A program made the translations under genes and the position numbers. From NCBI RefSeq assembly GCF_023923225.1, contig NZ_CP099489.1, positions 3,720,001-3,784,000 on the forward strand: DNA of 64,000 nt. Direction: 5' to 3'. Origin of the DNA: Ornithinimicrobium faecis. Lineage in GTDB: Bacteria > Actinomycetota > Actinomycetes > Actinomycetales > Dermatophilaceae. The stretch's first letter is position 1. Each line of letters opens with the position of its first letter. This document shows positions 34,899-45,031 of the stretch, piece after piece. The notes beneath the pieces are model-generated. The model was not told where the DNA came from. It did no database searches and saw only the letters and a list, made by a program, of their open reading frames with translations.

Positions 34899-36128
34899 TC
34901 AGGTCTCCTGTCCGTTGGCCCCGGATGCTGGGTGTTCGGGCTGGGCTCCGACATATTCGCGCGGGACCCGTGGACCGAACCTGGTGACGATCTCATAGTT
35001 GATGGTGCCGATCGCCTGCGCCCAGTCCTGCGCGGTGGGCTCGCCTCGCGTGCCCGGGCCGAACAGCACGATGTCATCCCCGGCGCTCACCGGCAGGTCC
35101 CCGACATCGACGACGAACTGGTCCATGCAGACCCGTCCGGCGATCCGCCGGCGCTCACCGGCCACCAGCACCTCGGCCACACCGGAGGCATGGCGCGGCA
35201 CACCGTCGGCATAGCCGAGCGGGACATCGACCAGGGTCGTGGGTGAGGTGGTCGTGTAGGTGTGGCCGTAGGACACGCCCTGGCCGGCCGGCACGCGCTT
35301 GACGACAGACGCCGAGGCGATCGCGGTCATCGCCGGGACCAGCCCGAAGTCTGCCGAGCTCCCCACCTCGGGGGCAGGCGTCAGTCCGTAGACGGCCAGG
35401 CCTGGTCGCACCAGGTCCCAGGCCGCAGCCGGGGTGGTGAGGGTGGCGGCCGAGTTGGACATGTGCCGCACGTCGGGCCGCAGACCGGCCCGCTCGGCGA
35501 GGGCGACGGCGTCGGCAAAGGCCTCCTGCTGCGCGAGCACCGTGGGGTGCTGTGGTGCATCGGCATAGGCGAAGTGGGTGAACAGACCGGTGACCCGCAC
35601 CGCCTCCTCGGCCTCGAGCGCCCGCGCGCGATCCACCAGGAGCGACCAGTCACTGCGCGTCACACCGTCGGGTGAGAACTGATAGGCGCCGTTGCGGCCC
35701 AGGCCGGTGTCGACCTTGAGCTGGACCCGCGCGGTCTGCCCGACCTCACGGGCTGCTGCCGCCACCTCCTCCAGCATCCACACGGCGGACACGCCGACGT
35801 CGATCTGCGCGCGCACTGCCGCGGCGAACCCGGCTCCGGGTGCGTGCAGCCAGGAGAGCACCGGGGCGGTGACCCCGGCGGCCCGCAGCGCCAACCCCTC
35901 CGTGAGCTGGGCGACACCCAGCCAGCTTGCTCCCCCGGCCAGGGCCGCCTGTGCTGCCGGGACGAGCCCGTGGCCGTAGGCATCGGCCTTGACCACGGCC
36001 ATCACACCGGCGGAGCCGGCGTGCTCACGCAGGACGCCCACGTTGGCCGCGATCGCGCCGCAGTCCACGACGACGCGGGCGGGGAAGGGCACGGGTGTCG
36101 TGGCGGTGCTCTGGGTGGCTGCGATCAT
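34899..36128 (-). CDS. alr: Alanine racemase
   Basis: A PLP enzyme making D-alanine for peptidoglycan, 409 residues. The PLP lysine is K47 in VMAVVKADAYGHG. Further motifs are GASWLGVAQLTEGLALR, VQLKVDTGLGRNG, FTHFAYAD, MSNSAATL, VRPGLAVYGLTP, and the region of the second catalytic residue VSYGHTY, followed by PLGYADGVPR and RVCMDQFVVDVGD. Its stop codon directly abuts the start of the alpha/beta hydrolase gene. A shorter start within the first 15 residues is possible, because the N-terminal Thr/Pro stretch is not conserved. Confidence 0.95.
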   Translation of the reverse strand: MIAATQSTATTPVPFPARVVVDCGAIAANVGVLREHAGSAGVMAVVKADAYGHGLVPAAQAALAGGASWLGVAQLTEGLALRAAGVTAPVLSWLHAPGAGFAAAVRAQIDVGVSAVWMLEEVAAAAREVGQTARVQLKVDTGLGRNGAYQFSPDGVTRSDWSLLVDRARALEAEEAVRVTGLFTHFAYADAPQHPTVLAQQEAFADAVALAERAGLRPDVRHMSNSAATLTTPAAAWDLVRPGLAVYGLTPAPEVGSSADFGLVPAMTAIASASVVKRVPAGQGVSYGHTYTTTSPTTLVDVPLGYADGVPRHASGVAEVLVAGERRRIAGRVCMDQFVVDVGDLPVSAGDDIVLFGPGTRGEPTAQDWAQAIGTINYEIVTRFGPRVPREYVGAQPEHPASGANGQET

Positions 36129-36158
36129 GATCGCTCTAGTGTGCCAGCGCTGAGGCGC

Positions 36159-37325
36159 TCAGCTCGCCAGGCCAGCCTGCACCGCCGCGAGCTGAGTCAT
36201 CAGGCTGCTCTGGACGCCGCCATGACCGTCCGTGACCGCACTCGCGATGCGCTCGCCCAGCTCTGCGGTGGAGGCACCCATGGTGGCGCCGGAGAGCTCG
36301 GGCAGGTCGGCGAGCACCTCCGCCGTGGCCGACTCGACCGCAGCCGCGGCCTCGCCCTCCCCCAGGCTGGCCAGGCACAACGCGAGCGAGAGCCCCGCTC
36401 CGGCCGGGTTGGCCCAGCCCTTGCCCGCGATGTCGGGGGCCGAGCCGTGGACCGGCTCGAACATGCTCGGCGCCGAGCCGTCGATGTTGAGGTTGCCGCT
36501 GGCCGCGACGCCGAGGCCACCCTGCAGGACGGCGCCGAGGTCGGTGATGATGTCGCCGAACAGGTTGTCGGTGACCACGACGTCAAAGCGCTCCGGGGAG
36601 ACGGGCAGGTGCATGCACATCGCGTCCACGTGCACATAGTCGTGCTCGACGTCCGGGAAGCGCGCCGCGACCTCCTCGACGACGTCGAGCCAGAGCGCGC
36701 CCGCCTCAACCAGGACGTTGGTCTTGTGGCAGAGGGTCACTTTGCCCCGCCGTTGCTCCGCGAGACGGAACGCAAAATCGACAGCCCGGTGCACGGCATA
36801 CCAGGTGTTGGTCGAGCCCTGGGTGGCGACGGCGCCGGGGGTGCCGCGGTGCACCGTGCTGCCGCCACCGACATAGGAACCCTCGGAGTTCTCGCGCACG
36901 ACCACCAGGTCACAACGCTCCGGCGTCAGGCCGGCGATGGGGGTGGGCACCCCCGGATAGAGCCGGACGGGGCGCAGGTTGATGGCCTGACGCAACTCGG
37001 CCCGCAGGGCCAGGATGATGCCGCGCTCGAGGATGCCGGGGGTCACCCGCGGGCTGCCGATCGCACCGAACAGGATCGTGTCGTTGGAGCGCAGCACCTC
37101 GATCGCCTCGGGGGTGAGCAGGTCACCGGTCTCGAGATAGGCGTCGGCGCCCAGCGGCACCTCGGTGCGCTCGGTGGTGAAGCCGAAGCGGTCCTGGGCA
37201 GCATCCAGGATGGTCAGCGCCGCGTCGGTCACCTCGGGGCCGATGCCGTCGCCGCCGATGACCGCGAGTTTGTGGGACCGACCGGTGCCCTCTGTGGTGG
37301 GGCTGTCCAGACCTGACTGCAACAC
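36159..37325 (-). CDS. leuB: 3-isopropylmalate dehydrogenase
   Basis: Oxidatively decarboxylates 3-isopropylmalate to 2-ketoisocaproate, the third step to leucine. 388 residues, GTG start with AAGGAGGA just upstream. Motifs: LAVIGGDGIGPEVTDAAL, the substrate arginines in RAELRQAINLRPVRLYPGV, VVVRENSEGSYVGGGSTVH, metal-binding aspartates in VVTDNLFGDIITDLGAVLQG, and the cofactor loop FEPVHGSAPDIAGKGWANP. Divergent from leuCD with a 192-base control region. It has about 16 residues of extra N-terminus compared with the common form. Confidence 0.95.
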   Translation of the reverse strand: MLQSGLDSPTTEGTGRSHKLAVIGGDGIGPEVTDAALTILDAAQDRFGFTTERTEVPLGADAYLETGDLLTPEAIEVLRSNDTILFGAIGSPRVTPGILERGIILALRAELRQAINLRPVRLYPGVPTPIAGLTPERCDLVVVRENSEGSYVGGGSTVHRGTPGAVATQGSTNTWYAVHRAVDFAFRLAEQRRGKVTLCHKTNVLVEAGALWLDVVEEVAARFPDVEHDYVHVDAMCMHLPVSPERFDVVVTDNLFGDIITDLGAVLQGGLGVAASGNLNIDGSAPSMFEPVHGSAPDIAGKGWANPAGAGLSLALCLASLGEGEAAAAVESATAEVLADLPELSGATMGASTAELGERIASAVTDGHGGVQSSLMTQLAAVQAGLAS

Positions 37326-37517
37326 GGGTGTCCTCCTTGGCTCGCACGACTCGTGCCGGTCAGTCTGCCCGATGCGACCGATCCGTCGCGCACGCCCCCG
37401 CAGGTCACGCCGCCCCCACCGCTTTCCGCCGCGTCAATCGGCGCGGATAGAGTGGCCAGCAACCTGGACCGCCGCCACACCGGGCGCTGGTCGTGATGAG
37501 TCTGTGAAGGAGGAGCA

Positions 37518-38981
37518 ATGGGACACACGCTGGCTGAAAAAGTCTGGCGCTCGCACGTGGTGCGACAGGCGGAGGGTGAACCAGACCTTCTTTACATCGA
37601 TCTGCACCTGGTGCACGAGGTGACCAGCCCACAGGCCTTCGAGGGGTTGCGCAACGCAGGGCGGGGGGTGCGCCGCCCCGATCTGACGGTGGCGACCGAG
37701 GACCACAACGTGCCCACGACGCCGGGCCCGGTGCTGGACCTGATCTCCAAGACGCAGTTGGAGGCGCTGACGGCCAACTGCGCGGAGTTCGGGATCGTGC
37801 ACCACAAGCGCGGCCGGTTGGGCCAGGGCATCGTGCACGTGATCGGCCCGGAGCTGGGCCTGACCCAGCCGGGCATGACGATCGTGTGCGGTGACAGTCA
37901 CACCTCGACGCACGGCGCGTTCGGCGCGTTGGCGTTTGGCATCGGCACCTCCGAGGTGGAGCACGTGCTGGCGACCCAGACGCTGCCGCTCAAGCCGTTC
38001 AAGACGATGGCGATCAACGTCACCGGCGAGCTGGCTCCCGGTGCGAGTGCCAAGGACATCATCCTGGCGGTGATCAACAGGATCGGCACCGGCGGTGGGC
38101 AGGGTTATGTGCTCGAGTATCGCGGTGAGGCGATCGAGGCCCTGTCGATGGAGGGCCGGATGACGGTCTGCAACATGTCGATTGAGGCCGGCGCCCGCGC
38201 GGGCATGATCGCCCCGGACGAGACGACCTTTGCCTATGTCCAGGGCCGCCCACACGCCCCGACCGGCGCCGACTGGGACGCCGCGGTCGAGGCCTGGCGC
38301 GAGCTGCGCACCGACGACGATGCGGTCTTCGATGAGGAGATCACCATCGACGCGGCGACGTTGACGCCCTATGTCACCTGGGGCACCAACCCCGGCCAGT
38401 CGGTGACCCTCGACGACGTCGTGCCGGACCCGGCCGACGCCGGTGATGACGATGCCCGCGGCAACGCCGAGCGGGCCCTGGAATACATGGACCTGACAGC
38501 TGGCACGCCGATGCGCGACATCGCGGTCGACGCGGTCTTCCTCGGGTCGTGCACCAATGGCCGGATCGAGGACCTGCGCCTGGCCGCGGGCATCCTGCAG
38601 GGCCGGCACGTCTCCGCTGACGTGCGGATGATGGTCGTGCCCGGCTCACACTCCGTGAAGCTGCAGGCCGAGGCGGAGGGCCTGGACCAGATCTTCCTCG
38701 ATGCTGGGGCCGAGTGGCGCCTGGCCGGGTGCTCGATGTGTCTGGGCATGAACCCCGACCAGCTCGCCCCGCAGGAGCGGTGCGCGTCGACGTCCAACCG
38801 CAACTTCGAGGGTCGGCAGGGGGCGCGCGGTCGCACGCACCTGGTCAGCCCTGCTGTCGCTGCGGCCACCGCCGTCACCGGCCGTCTGGCCGCCCCCACC
38901 GACCTGCCCCCCGCCGACCCGAGCGGCTCCGCCGGGCCGGGCACACGGCATACGTCCACCACGAGCGAGGGGGTGGCCTGA
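37518..38981 (+). CDS. leuC: 3-isopropylmalate dehydratase large subunit
   Basis: Isomerises 2-isopropylmalate to 3-isopropylmalate, with a 4Fe-4S cluster, as a heterodimer with LeuD. 487 residues. GAAGGAGGA precedes the ATG. Signatures: [45 protein letters not shown] (CGDSHT), FLGSCTNGR (a cluster Cys) and [10 protein letters not shown] (two further cluster Cys), then [19 protein letters not shown]. The last 20 residues are a variable Ser/Gly/Thr tail. The stop overlaps leuD by one base (TGATG). Confidence 0.97.
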   Translation: MGHTLAEKVWRSHVVRQAEGEPDLLYIDLHLVHEVTSPQAFEGLRNAGRGVRRPDLTVATEDHNVPTTPGPVLDLISKTQLEALTANCAEFGIVHHKRGRLGQGIVHVIGPELGLTQPGMTIVCGDSHTSTHGAFGALAFGIGTSEVEHVLATQTLPLKPFKTMAINVTGELAPGASAKDIILAVINRIGTGGGQGYVLEYRGEAIEALSMEGRMTVCNMSIEAGARAGMIAPDETTFAYVQGRPHAPTGADWDAAVEAWRELRTDDDAVFDEEITIDAATLTPYVTWGTNPGQSVTLDDVVPDPADAGDDDARGNAERALEYMDLTAGTPMRDIAVDAVFLGSCTNGRIEDLRLAAGILQGRHVSADVRMMVVPGSHSVKLQAEAEGLDQIFLDAGAEWRLAGCSMCLGMNPDQLAPQERCASTSNRNFEGRQGARGRTHLVSPAVAAATAVTGRLAAPTDLPPADPSGSAGPGTRHTSTTSEGVA

Positions 38982-39580
38982 TGGAGAGGTTCACGACCCA
39001 CACCGGCATCGGTGTCCCGCTGCGCCGCAGCAACATTGACACCGACCAGATCATCCCGGCCAACTGGCTCAAGCGGGTCTCGCGCACCGGGTTCGAGGAC
39101 GGCCTGTTCTCGCGGTGGCGCGAGGACCCCTCCTTCATCCTGAACAACGAGGCGTATGCCGCGGGGTCGGTCCTGGTGACCGGGCCCGACTTCGGCACGG
39201 GGTCCAGTCGCGAGCACGCGGTCTGGGCGCTGCAGCAGTATGGCTTCCGCGTGGTCATCGCCTCGCGCTTCGGCGACATCTTCCGCGGGAACAGCGGCAA
39301 GGGCGGCCTGCTCACCGCGCAGGTCGGTCAGTCCGACGTCGAACTCATCCTCAAGCACCTCGAGAACAACCCCGGCGCCACCGTCACGGTCGATCTGCAG
39401 GCCCGCACCGTCACCGCCGGCGACATCGTGGCCCCGTTCCAGGTCGACGACTATGTCGCCTGGCGCCTCCTCAACGGCCTCGACGACATCTCCCTCACCC
39501 TCCAGCACGAGGACGACATCACCGCCTACGAGGCCGACCGCCCGGCCTACAAGCCCGTCGTCACCGACGCCTCCAGCTGA
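38981..39580 (+). CDS. leuD: 3-isopropylmalate dehydratase small subunit
   Basis: 199 residues from the ATG that overlaps the leuC stop; partner of LeuC. Motifs: [20 protein letters not shown], the swivel-domain active-site loop [39 protein letters not shown], and [20 protein letters not shown]. The reading ends at a TGA, after which the DNA becomes a low-complexity CCACCCGCA-rich stretch and then the palindromic repeats. hupB or another usual neighbour is not present. Confidence 0.97.
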   Translation: MERFTTHTGIGVPLRRSNIDTDQIIPANWLKRVSRTGFEDGLFSRWREDPSFILNNEAYAAGSVLVTGPDFGTGSSREHAVWALQQYGFRVVIASRFGDIFRGNSGKGGLLTAQVGQSDVELILKHLENNPGATVTVDLQARTVTAGDIVAPFQVDDYVAWRLLNGLDDISLTLQHEDDITAYEADRPAYKPVVTDASS

Positions 39581-39664
39581 GGCGACCGGCTCCCGCACCA
39601 CCCGCCCGCACCACCCACCACCCGACTAGCCACGCCCGCACCACCCGCACCACCCGCCGCCCGC

Positions 39665-39736
39665 GGGTGCAACTGCATGGATCCTTCACGGCCCGATCGG
39701 CGTGTCGCGCGAAGGATGCGTGCACGTGCACAGTGC
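39665..39736 (+). repeat. 72-bp palindromic repeat, copy 1
   Basis: Begins GGGTGCAACTGCATGGATCC. It holds two arms, TGCATGGATCCTTCACG and CGCGAAGGATGCGTGCA, that are inverted complements in 14 of 17 positions, and ends CAGTGC. It differs from copy 2 (39780-39851) at only a few bases, mainly in the loop. A CCACCCGCA-rich low-complexity stretch (39597-39660) precedes it. No protein is encoded. Confidence 0.8.
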
Positions 39737-39779
39737 TGGCGTGCGGCGGCGGAGCGGGGGCCGGATCGAGGCGGCCCGA

Positions 39780-39851
39780 GGGTGCAACTGCATGGATCCT
39801 TCACGGCCCGTTCCGCGTGTCGCGCGAAGGATGCGTGCACCTGCACAGTGC
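39780..39851 (+). repeat. 72-bp palindromic repeat, copy 2
   Basis: Direct copy of the repeat at 39665-39736, spaced 115 bases start to start. It lies just beyond the 3' end of the DUF559-like gene, so a transcript of that gene would carry the hairpin in its 3' end. Confidence 0.8.
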
Positions 39852-39870
39852 GGCGCTGGCGGGAGGGCGA

Positions 39871-40830
39871 TCACGCAGACTTTGCCTCAGCTGCCGTTGG
39901 TCGCCCGGGGAAGTGACGCTGCCACTCATCGCGCAACGGACCGACGTGTATGCCCCGTTGGCGGAAGATGTGAGCGAGGCGCTCGACCGTGAGACCGGGC
40001 GTGACATAGATGTCCTTGCTGACCAGGGTGACGATGCGCCACTTTTCGTTCTCGAAGGTCTCGCGACGCCCTATGTCGGCCTCCCACTGGTCCTTGCGCT
40101 CAATGTGCTGGCGGCCGTCATATTCCACGGCAGTCCTAGTGGGCCGATCCCCTGCGTCCAGTCGCTTGAGCAACTCGTCCCTGTCGCCATAGAACCGGAC
40201 GTCTGTCTCCAACTCAGGCAGTCCACTCAGAACCCGGAGCAGTCGACAACGGGTCTCCATCGGTGAGTCAACACCAGTGCGGACCAGAGCCGCAGCGCGT
40301 CGAGCCGGATGGATCCCATGACCGGTCGCCTGCTGCATCTCGGTGACCAGGCGCTCAGGTGTGGTCCGTTCCCGCTTCACAAGCGAGTCGCCGAGAACCA
40401 CGAGATCGACGAGCGACAAGTGCGTTGCAAGGTCCAGGAACACCTCCTCGGGCGTGGTGATGCGCAGGCCGCGAAATGTGGCCGGGCTGCGCCGTGACTG
40501 GTGAACCACGACTTCGCGATGCCGCGATCGCCGGCGACCCGGTGCCACGCTGGCGTGCAACACCGGAACGTCCGGAACGATGGCGCCGTACAACCGTGCC
40601 GCGGTGTGGTGCGAGAGGAAGGCGTGCGGCCCGGCGACAAGGAGGGCCGCGCGCGCTTCGATGTAGGCGATCGCGGATCTCGACCTGGCGCCGTCCTTGC
40701 CTGGTGGAGCGGCAGCGACGTAGATGCCGGAGACCAACCGGCGATACTGCGTGCCTTCGAGTGCCCGCTGGGGTATGCCCTCATCACGCGCCTGACGCCA
40801 GGTGAACGGGAGCTGTGGATCGAAGGGCAT
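39871..40830 (-). CDS. AbiEi/DUF559-like solitary nuclease-fold protein
   Basis: 319 residues from the ATG at 40830 (MPFDPQLPFTWRQARDEG). A GTG at 40878 would add 16 residues. The N-terminal part resembles the AbiEi winged-helix domain: ALEGTQYRRLVSGIYVAAAP, HAFLSHHTAARLYGAIVP, ITTPEEVFLDLATHLSLVDL. The C-terminal part has the DUF559/VSR-like PD-(D/E)xK pattern: E192 in SPMETRCRLLRVLS, then TAVEYDGRQHIERKDQWEAD (VEYDG at 235-239), then NEKWRIVTLVSKDIY. Such lone proteins are abundant in actinobacteria. A nuclease activity is likely by fold but unproven. The gene lies between leuD and leuA, bounded by inverted copies of a palindromic repeat. Confidence 0.8.
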   Translation of the reverse strand: MPFDPQLPFTWRQARDEGIPQRALEGTQYRRLVSGIYVAAAPPGKDGARSRSAIAYIEARAALLVAGPHAFLSHHTAARLYGAIVPDVPVLHASVAPGRRRSRHREVVVHQSRRSPATFRGLRITTPEEVFLDLATHLSLVDLVVLGDSLVKRERTTPERLVTEMQQATGHGIHPARRAAALVRTGVDSPMETRCRLLRVLSGLPELETDVRFYGDRDELLKRLDAGDRPTRTAVEYDGRQHIERKDQWEADIGRRETFENEKWRIVTLVSKDIYVTPGLTVERLAHIFRQRGIHVGPLRDEWQRHFPGRPTAAEAKSA

Positions 40831-40910
40831 GGACCGCAGGATGCCGCACACACCCGCCGTGCCGCCGATCTTGTCCACAACCTCTGGCGGACTTGACCCG
40901 GCCAGGGATC

Positions 40911-40967
40911 AACTGCACGCATCCTTCACGCGACACGCCGACCCGACTGTGAAGGATCCATGCACTT
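40911..40967 (-). repeat. Palindromic repeat, copy 3, inverted and diverged
   Basis: Read on the minus strand it gives TGCATGGATCCTTCACAG, then CGGCGTGTCGCG, then TGAAGGATGCGTGCAGTT. This is the same design as copies 1 and 2 with several changes. It lies 80 bases beyond the start of the DUF559-like gene, so copies of opposite orientation bracket that gene. Its last bases run into the 41-bp tandem array. Confidence 0.75.
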
Positions 40968-41088
40968 GGCAACAGGGGAGGCGGGGCGGGTGGCGAGGGC
41001 GGGCACTTGGCAACAGGGGAGGCGGGGCGGGTGGCGAGGGCGGGCACTTGGCAACCGGGGAGGCGGGGCGGGTGGCGAGGACGGGCAC

Positions 41089-41093
<5 letters not shown>
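40963..41093. repeat. Tandem repeat, 41-bp unit, just over three copies
   Basis: Units start at 40963, 41004 and 41045, each beginning CACTTGGCAACNGGGGAGGC and ending GCGAGGNCGGG. Units 1 and 2 are identical and unit 3 has two changes. A partial fourth unit begins at 41086 as CACTTGACG, whose TTGACG forms the candidate -35 box of the leuA promoter. The array is G-rich on the plus strand. Confidence 0.9.
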
Positions 41094-43018
<1,925 letters not shown>

Positions 43019-43024
43019 GCAGGA

Positions 43025-43059
43025 CCGCCGCCCGGTTCAGCCAAGGAACTGGGCGGCGG
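43025..43059. terminator. 14-bp hairpin between convergent leuA and GAP-family gene
   Basis: Left arm 43025-43038 (CCGCCGCCCGGTTC) pairs with 43046-43059 (GAACTGGGCGGCGG) with one G-U pair and a 7-base loop. It begins 6 bases after the leuA stop and overlaps the last codons of the GAP-family gene, so it can end transcription both ways. Confidence 0.8.
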
Positions 43060-43822
43060 CCGCTCCGGCAGTTGCAATCGCAGCGCCTCCGGCGGCGGCT
43101 GCGTCGTCGCCGAACAGCCGGCTCGCGGCATCGGCCGCCAGCAGGAAGCCGACGATGCCGAGCACCCAGCCGAGCATCTCGTCCTTGTTGCGCTGCATCC
43201 AGCCGTTGAGCTTGGCCAACACCGGCTCTGCCTGCCGTGCCGCGACCAGCCGCAGACCGAGCAGGAACAGGGCGGGGAGGGTCATCACGACGACATAGCC
43301 CACGAGGACGCCTGCCCCAGTAGCCACGCCCCAGCCCGATGCCGTGAGCAGGCCGATGGCGGCGAGATAGGGCAGCATCGACGCTGCCTCGACCAGCCCG
43401 GCCGCGAGCGCCACCCCGGTCACCGTGCCGAGCGTGGCATCCGGGCCCACAGCCCGCGCGGTCCAGCGCTGCATCCGGGTCTGGCGGTCACCACGGCGTG
43501 CGCGGCGGGCCTCGCCGCGCTTCTTGGTGAACAAGAAGCTGAGCGCAAACAGGGCGACACCCACCGCGAGCTGGGCCCACAGGACCGGCCCGGAGTCGAT
43601 CACATCACCCAGCCAGTCGGAGCCGACCAGGGCGCCGGCTCCGGCCAGGAGTGCGACGCCGAGCAGCCAATAGAACAGGGCGATCACGCCGAGATAAGTC
43701 AGCACGGCGCTGACCCTCAGCCGTGGCTGGACCAGCATCCAGACGGGCACACCGAGGGTCCCGAAACTCGTGCTGTCCACGAGGGCGAGGCCGACCAGCG
43801 CCCCGATTGTTGCGATCTCCAT
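43037..43822 (-). CDS. GAP/LysE-like six-helix membrane protein
   Basis: 261 residues from the ATG at 43822 (MEIATIGALVGLALVDS). Six hydrophobic helices, with a basic cytoplasmic loop in the middle (KKRGEARRARRGDRQTRMQR). The opening LALVDSTSFGTLGVPVWMLV and VVMTLPALFLLGLRLVA are like the actinobacterial GAP (Sap) family, whose mycobacterial members assist glycopeptidolipid or sulfolipid export. The actual cargo is unknown. The C-terminus is Ala/Gly-rich. It may be co-transcribed with the upstream regulator gene, 10 bases away. Confidence 0.75.
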   Translation of the reverse strand: MEIATIGALVGLALVDSTSFGTLGVPVWMLVQPRLRVSAVLTYLGVIALFYWLLGVALLAGAGALVGSDWLGDVIDSGPVLWAQLAVGVALFALSFLFTKKRGEARRARRGDRQTRMQRWTARAVGPDATLGTVTGVALAAGLVEAASMLPYLAAIGLLTASGWGVATGAGVLVGYVVVMTLPALFLLGLRLVAARQAEPVLAKLNGWMQRNKDEMLGWVLGIVGFLLAADAASRLFGDDAAAAGGAAIATAGAAAAQFLG

Positions 43823-43832
43823 CAAGGCCAGC

Positions 43833-44960
43833 CTAGGTGCCGGGCTGCACCGCTGCCGCTTCTTTTCGGGACCCTGCCGTGGCTCCTGCTCGCGGCCCGG
43901 CCACTGCTCCTTCTCGCCGCCCCGTCACGGCCGCTGCTCGCGGCCCGGCCACTGGCCCTTTTCGCGGCCCCGCCGCCGGGCCGGCAAAGGTCAGCCGATA
44001 AGCCTGGGGCGTGGTCGCCAGTCCCTGCCGCATCCGGTGCCGCAGCGCAGCAGCCGTGCCAAAGCCGGCCTCCTCAGCCACCCGATCCACCGGCAGATCC
44101 GTGCGCTCGAGCAGCTCCAGCGCACGCTGCAACCGCGCCTGCAGCAGCCACTGCTGGGGCGACAGCCCGGTCTCGGCGCGGAACCGGCGGCTCAGGGTGC
44201 GCTCACTCATGCGCGCGTGGGTGACCAGGTCCTCCACCCGGGTCACGGTGCGCAGGTTGGCACTCGCCCAGGCCCGGGTGGCAGCCGTCGACTGCTCGGG
44301 GCGGGGTGGCACGGGGTGCTCGATGAACTGCGCCTGGCCACCCTCGCGCCAGGGCGGGACGACGCACCCCCGGGCCGCATTGTTGGCCGCCTCGACCCCG
44401 AAGTCCGCCCGGATCAGGTGCAGGCACAGGTCGATGCCCGCCCCCAGCCCCGCCGAGGTCAGCACGTCACCCTCGTCCACGAAGAGCACGTCGGGGTCGA
44501 GGTCAACCTGCGGGAACAGAGCGCGGAACTCCTCGGCGTGCTCCCAGTGCGTGGTGGCGCGGAGCCCGTCGAGCACCCCGAGGGCGCCCAGGGCGAAGGC
44601 TCCGGTGCAGACGGACACCTTCCGCGTGCCGGGTGCGAGCAGTGCCCATGCCGCCTCGAGTTCCGGCGTCGTGCGGCCCTCACCGCGGATCACCGGGTGC
44701 TTCATCCCCGGGATCACCACCGTCTGGGCCCAAGGAAGAGTCTCTGGGCCGTGGTCCGGCACCACGGCATACCCCTTGTGGGTGCGCACTGGGCCGCCAT
44801 CGAGCGAGGCGACGCGCACCTCGTAGTAACGCTCGCCCTGCGGGTCCCGGGCGGCCTCCAGCACCTGCGGGACCAACGTCATGTCGAAGCCGACCAGCGG
44901 CTCGATGCAGAGCACCACGACACGGTGCGGGACACGGTGCGGACGGCGATGACCACTCAT
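43833..44960 (-). CDS. GlxA-type AraC-family regulator (DJ-1/PfpI domain fused to AraC HTH)
   Basis: 375 residues from the ATG at 44960. Longer readings overlap the divergent gene. The N-terminal DJ-1/PfpI-like domain (about 10-170) has VVVLCIEPLVGFDMTLVPQV and the nucleophile-elbow region VSVCTGAFALGALGVLDG. The AraC domain (about 210-315) has RMSERTLSRRFRAETGLSPQ and a second helix-turn-helix VDRVAEEAGFGTAAALRHRM. The last 45 residues are a repeat tail of period 16 residues (48 bp): AGPRKGPVAGPRAAAV, then TGRREGAVAGPRAGAT, then AGSRKEAAAV. It probably controls the divergent MFS gene 71 bases away. The effector is unknown. Confidence 0.88.
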   Translation of the reverse strand: MSGHRRPHRVPHRVVVLCIEPLVGFDMTLVPQVLEAARDPQGERYYEVRVASLDGGPVRTHKGYAVVPDHGPETLPWAQTVVIPGMKHPVIRGEGRTTPELEAAWALLAPGTRKVSVCTGAFALGALGVLDGLRATTHWEHAEEFRALFPQVDLDPDVLFVDEGDVLTSAGLGAGIDLCLHLIRADFGVEAANNAARGCVVPPWREGGQAQFIEHPVPPRPEQSTAATRAWASANLRTVTRVEDLVTHARMSERTLSRRFRAETGLSPQQWLLQARLQRALELLERTDLPVDRVAEEAGFGTAAALRHRMRQGLATTPQAYRLTFAGPAAGPRKGPVAGPRAAAVTGRREGAVAGPRAGATAGSRKEAAAVQPGT

Positions 44961-45031
44961 GGCCGAAAGTTTACACATATCGTCCAATTCGCCACTCGTG
45001 CGCGGCCGCTCACCACTGCAGACTTCCTTGT

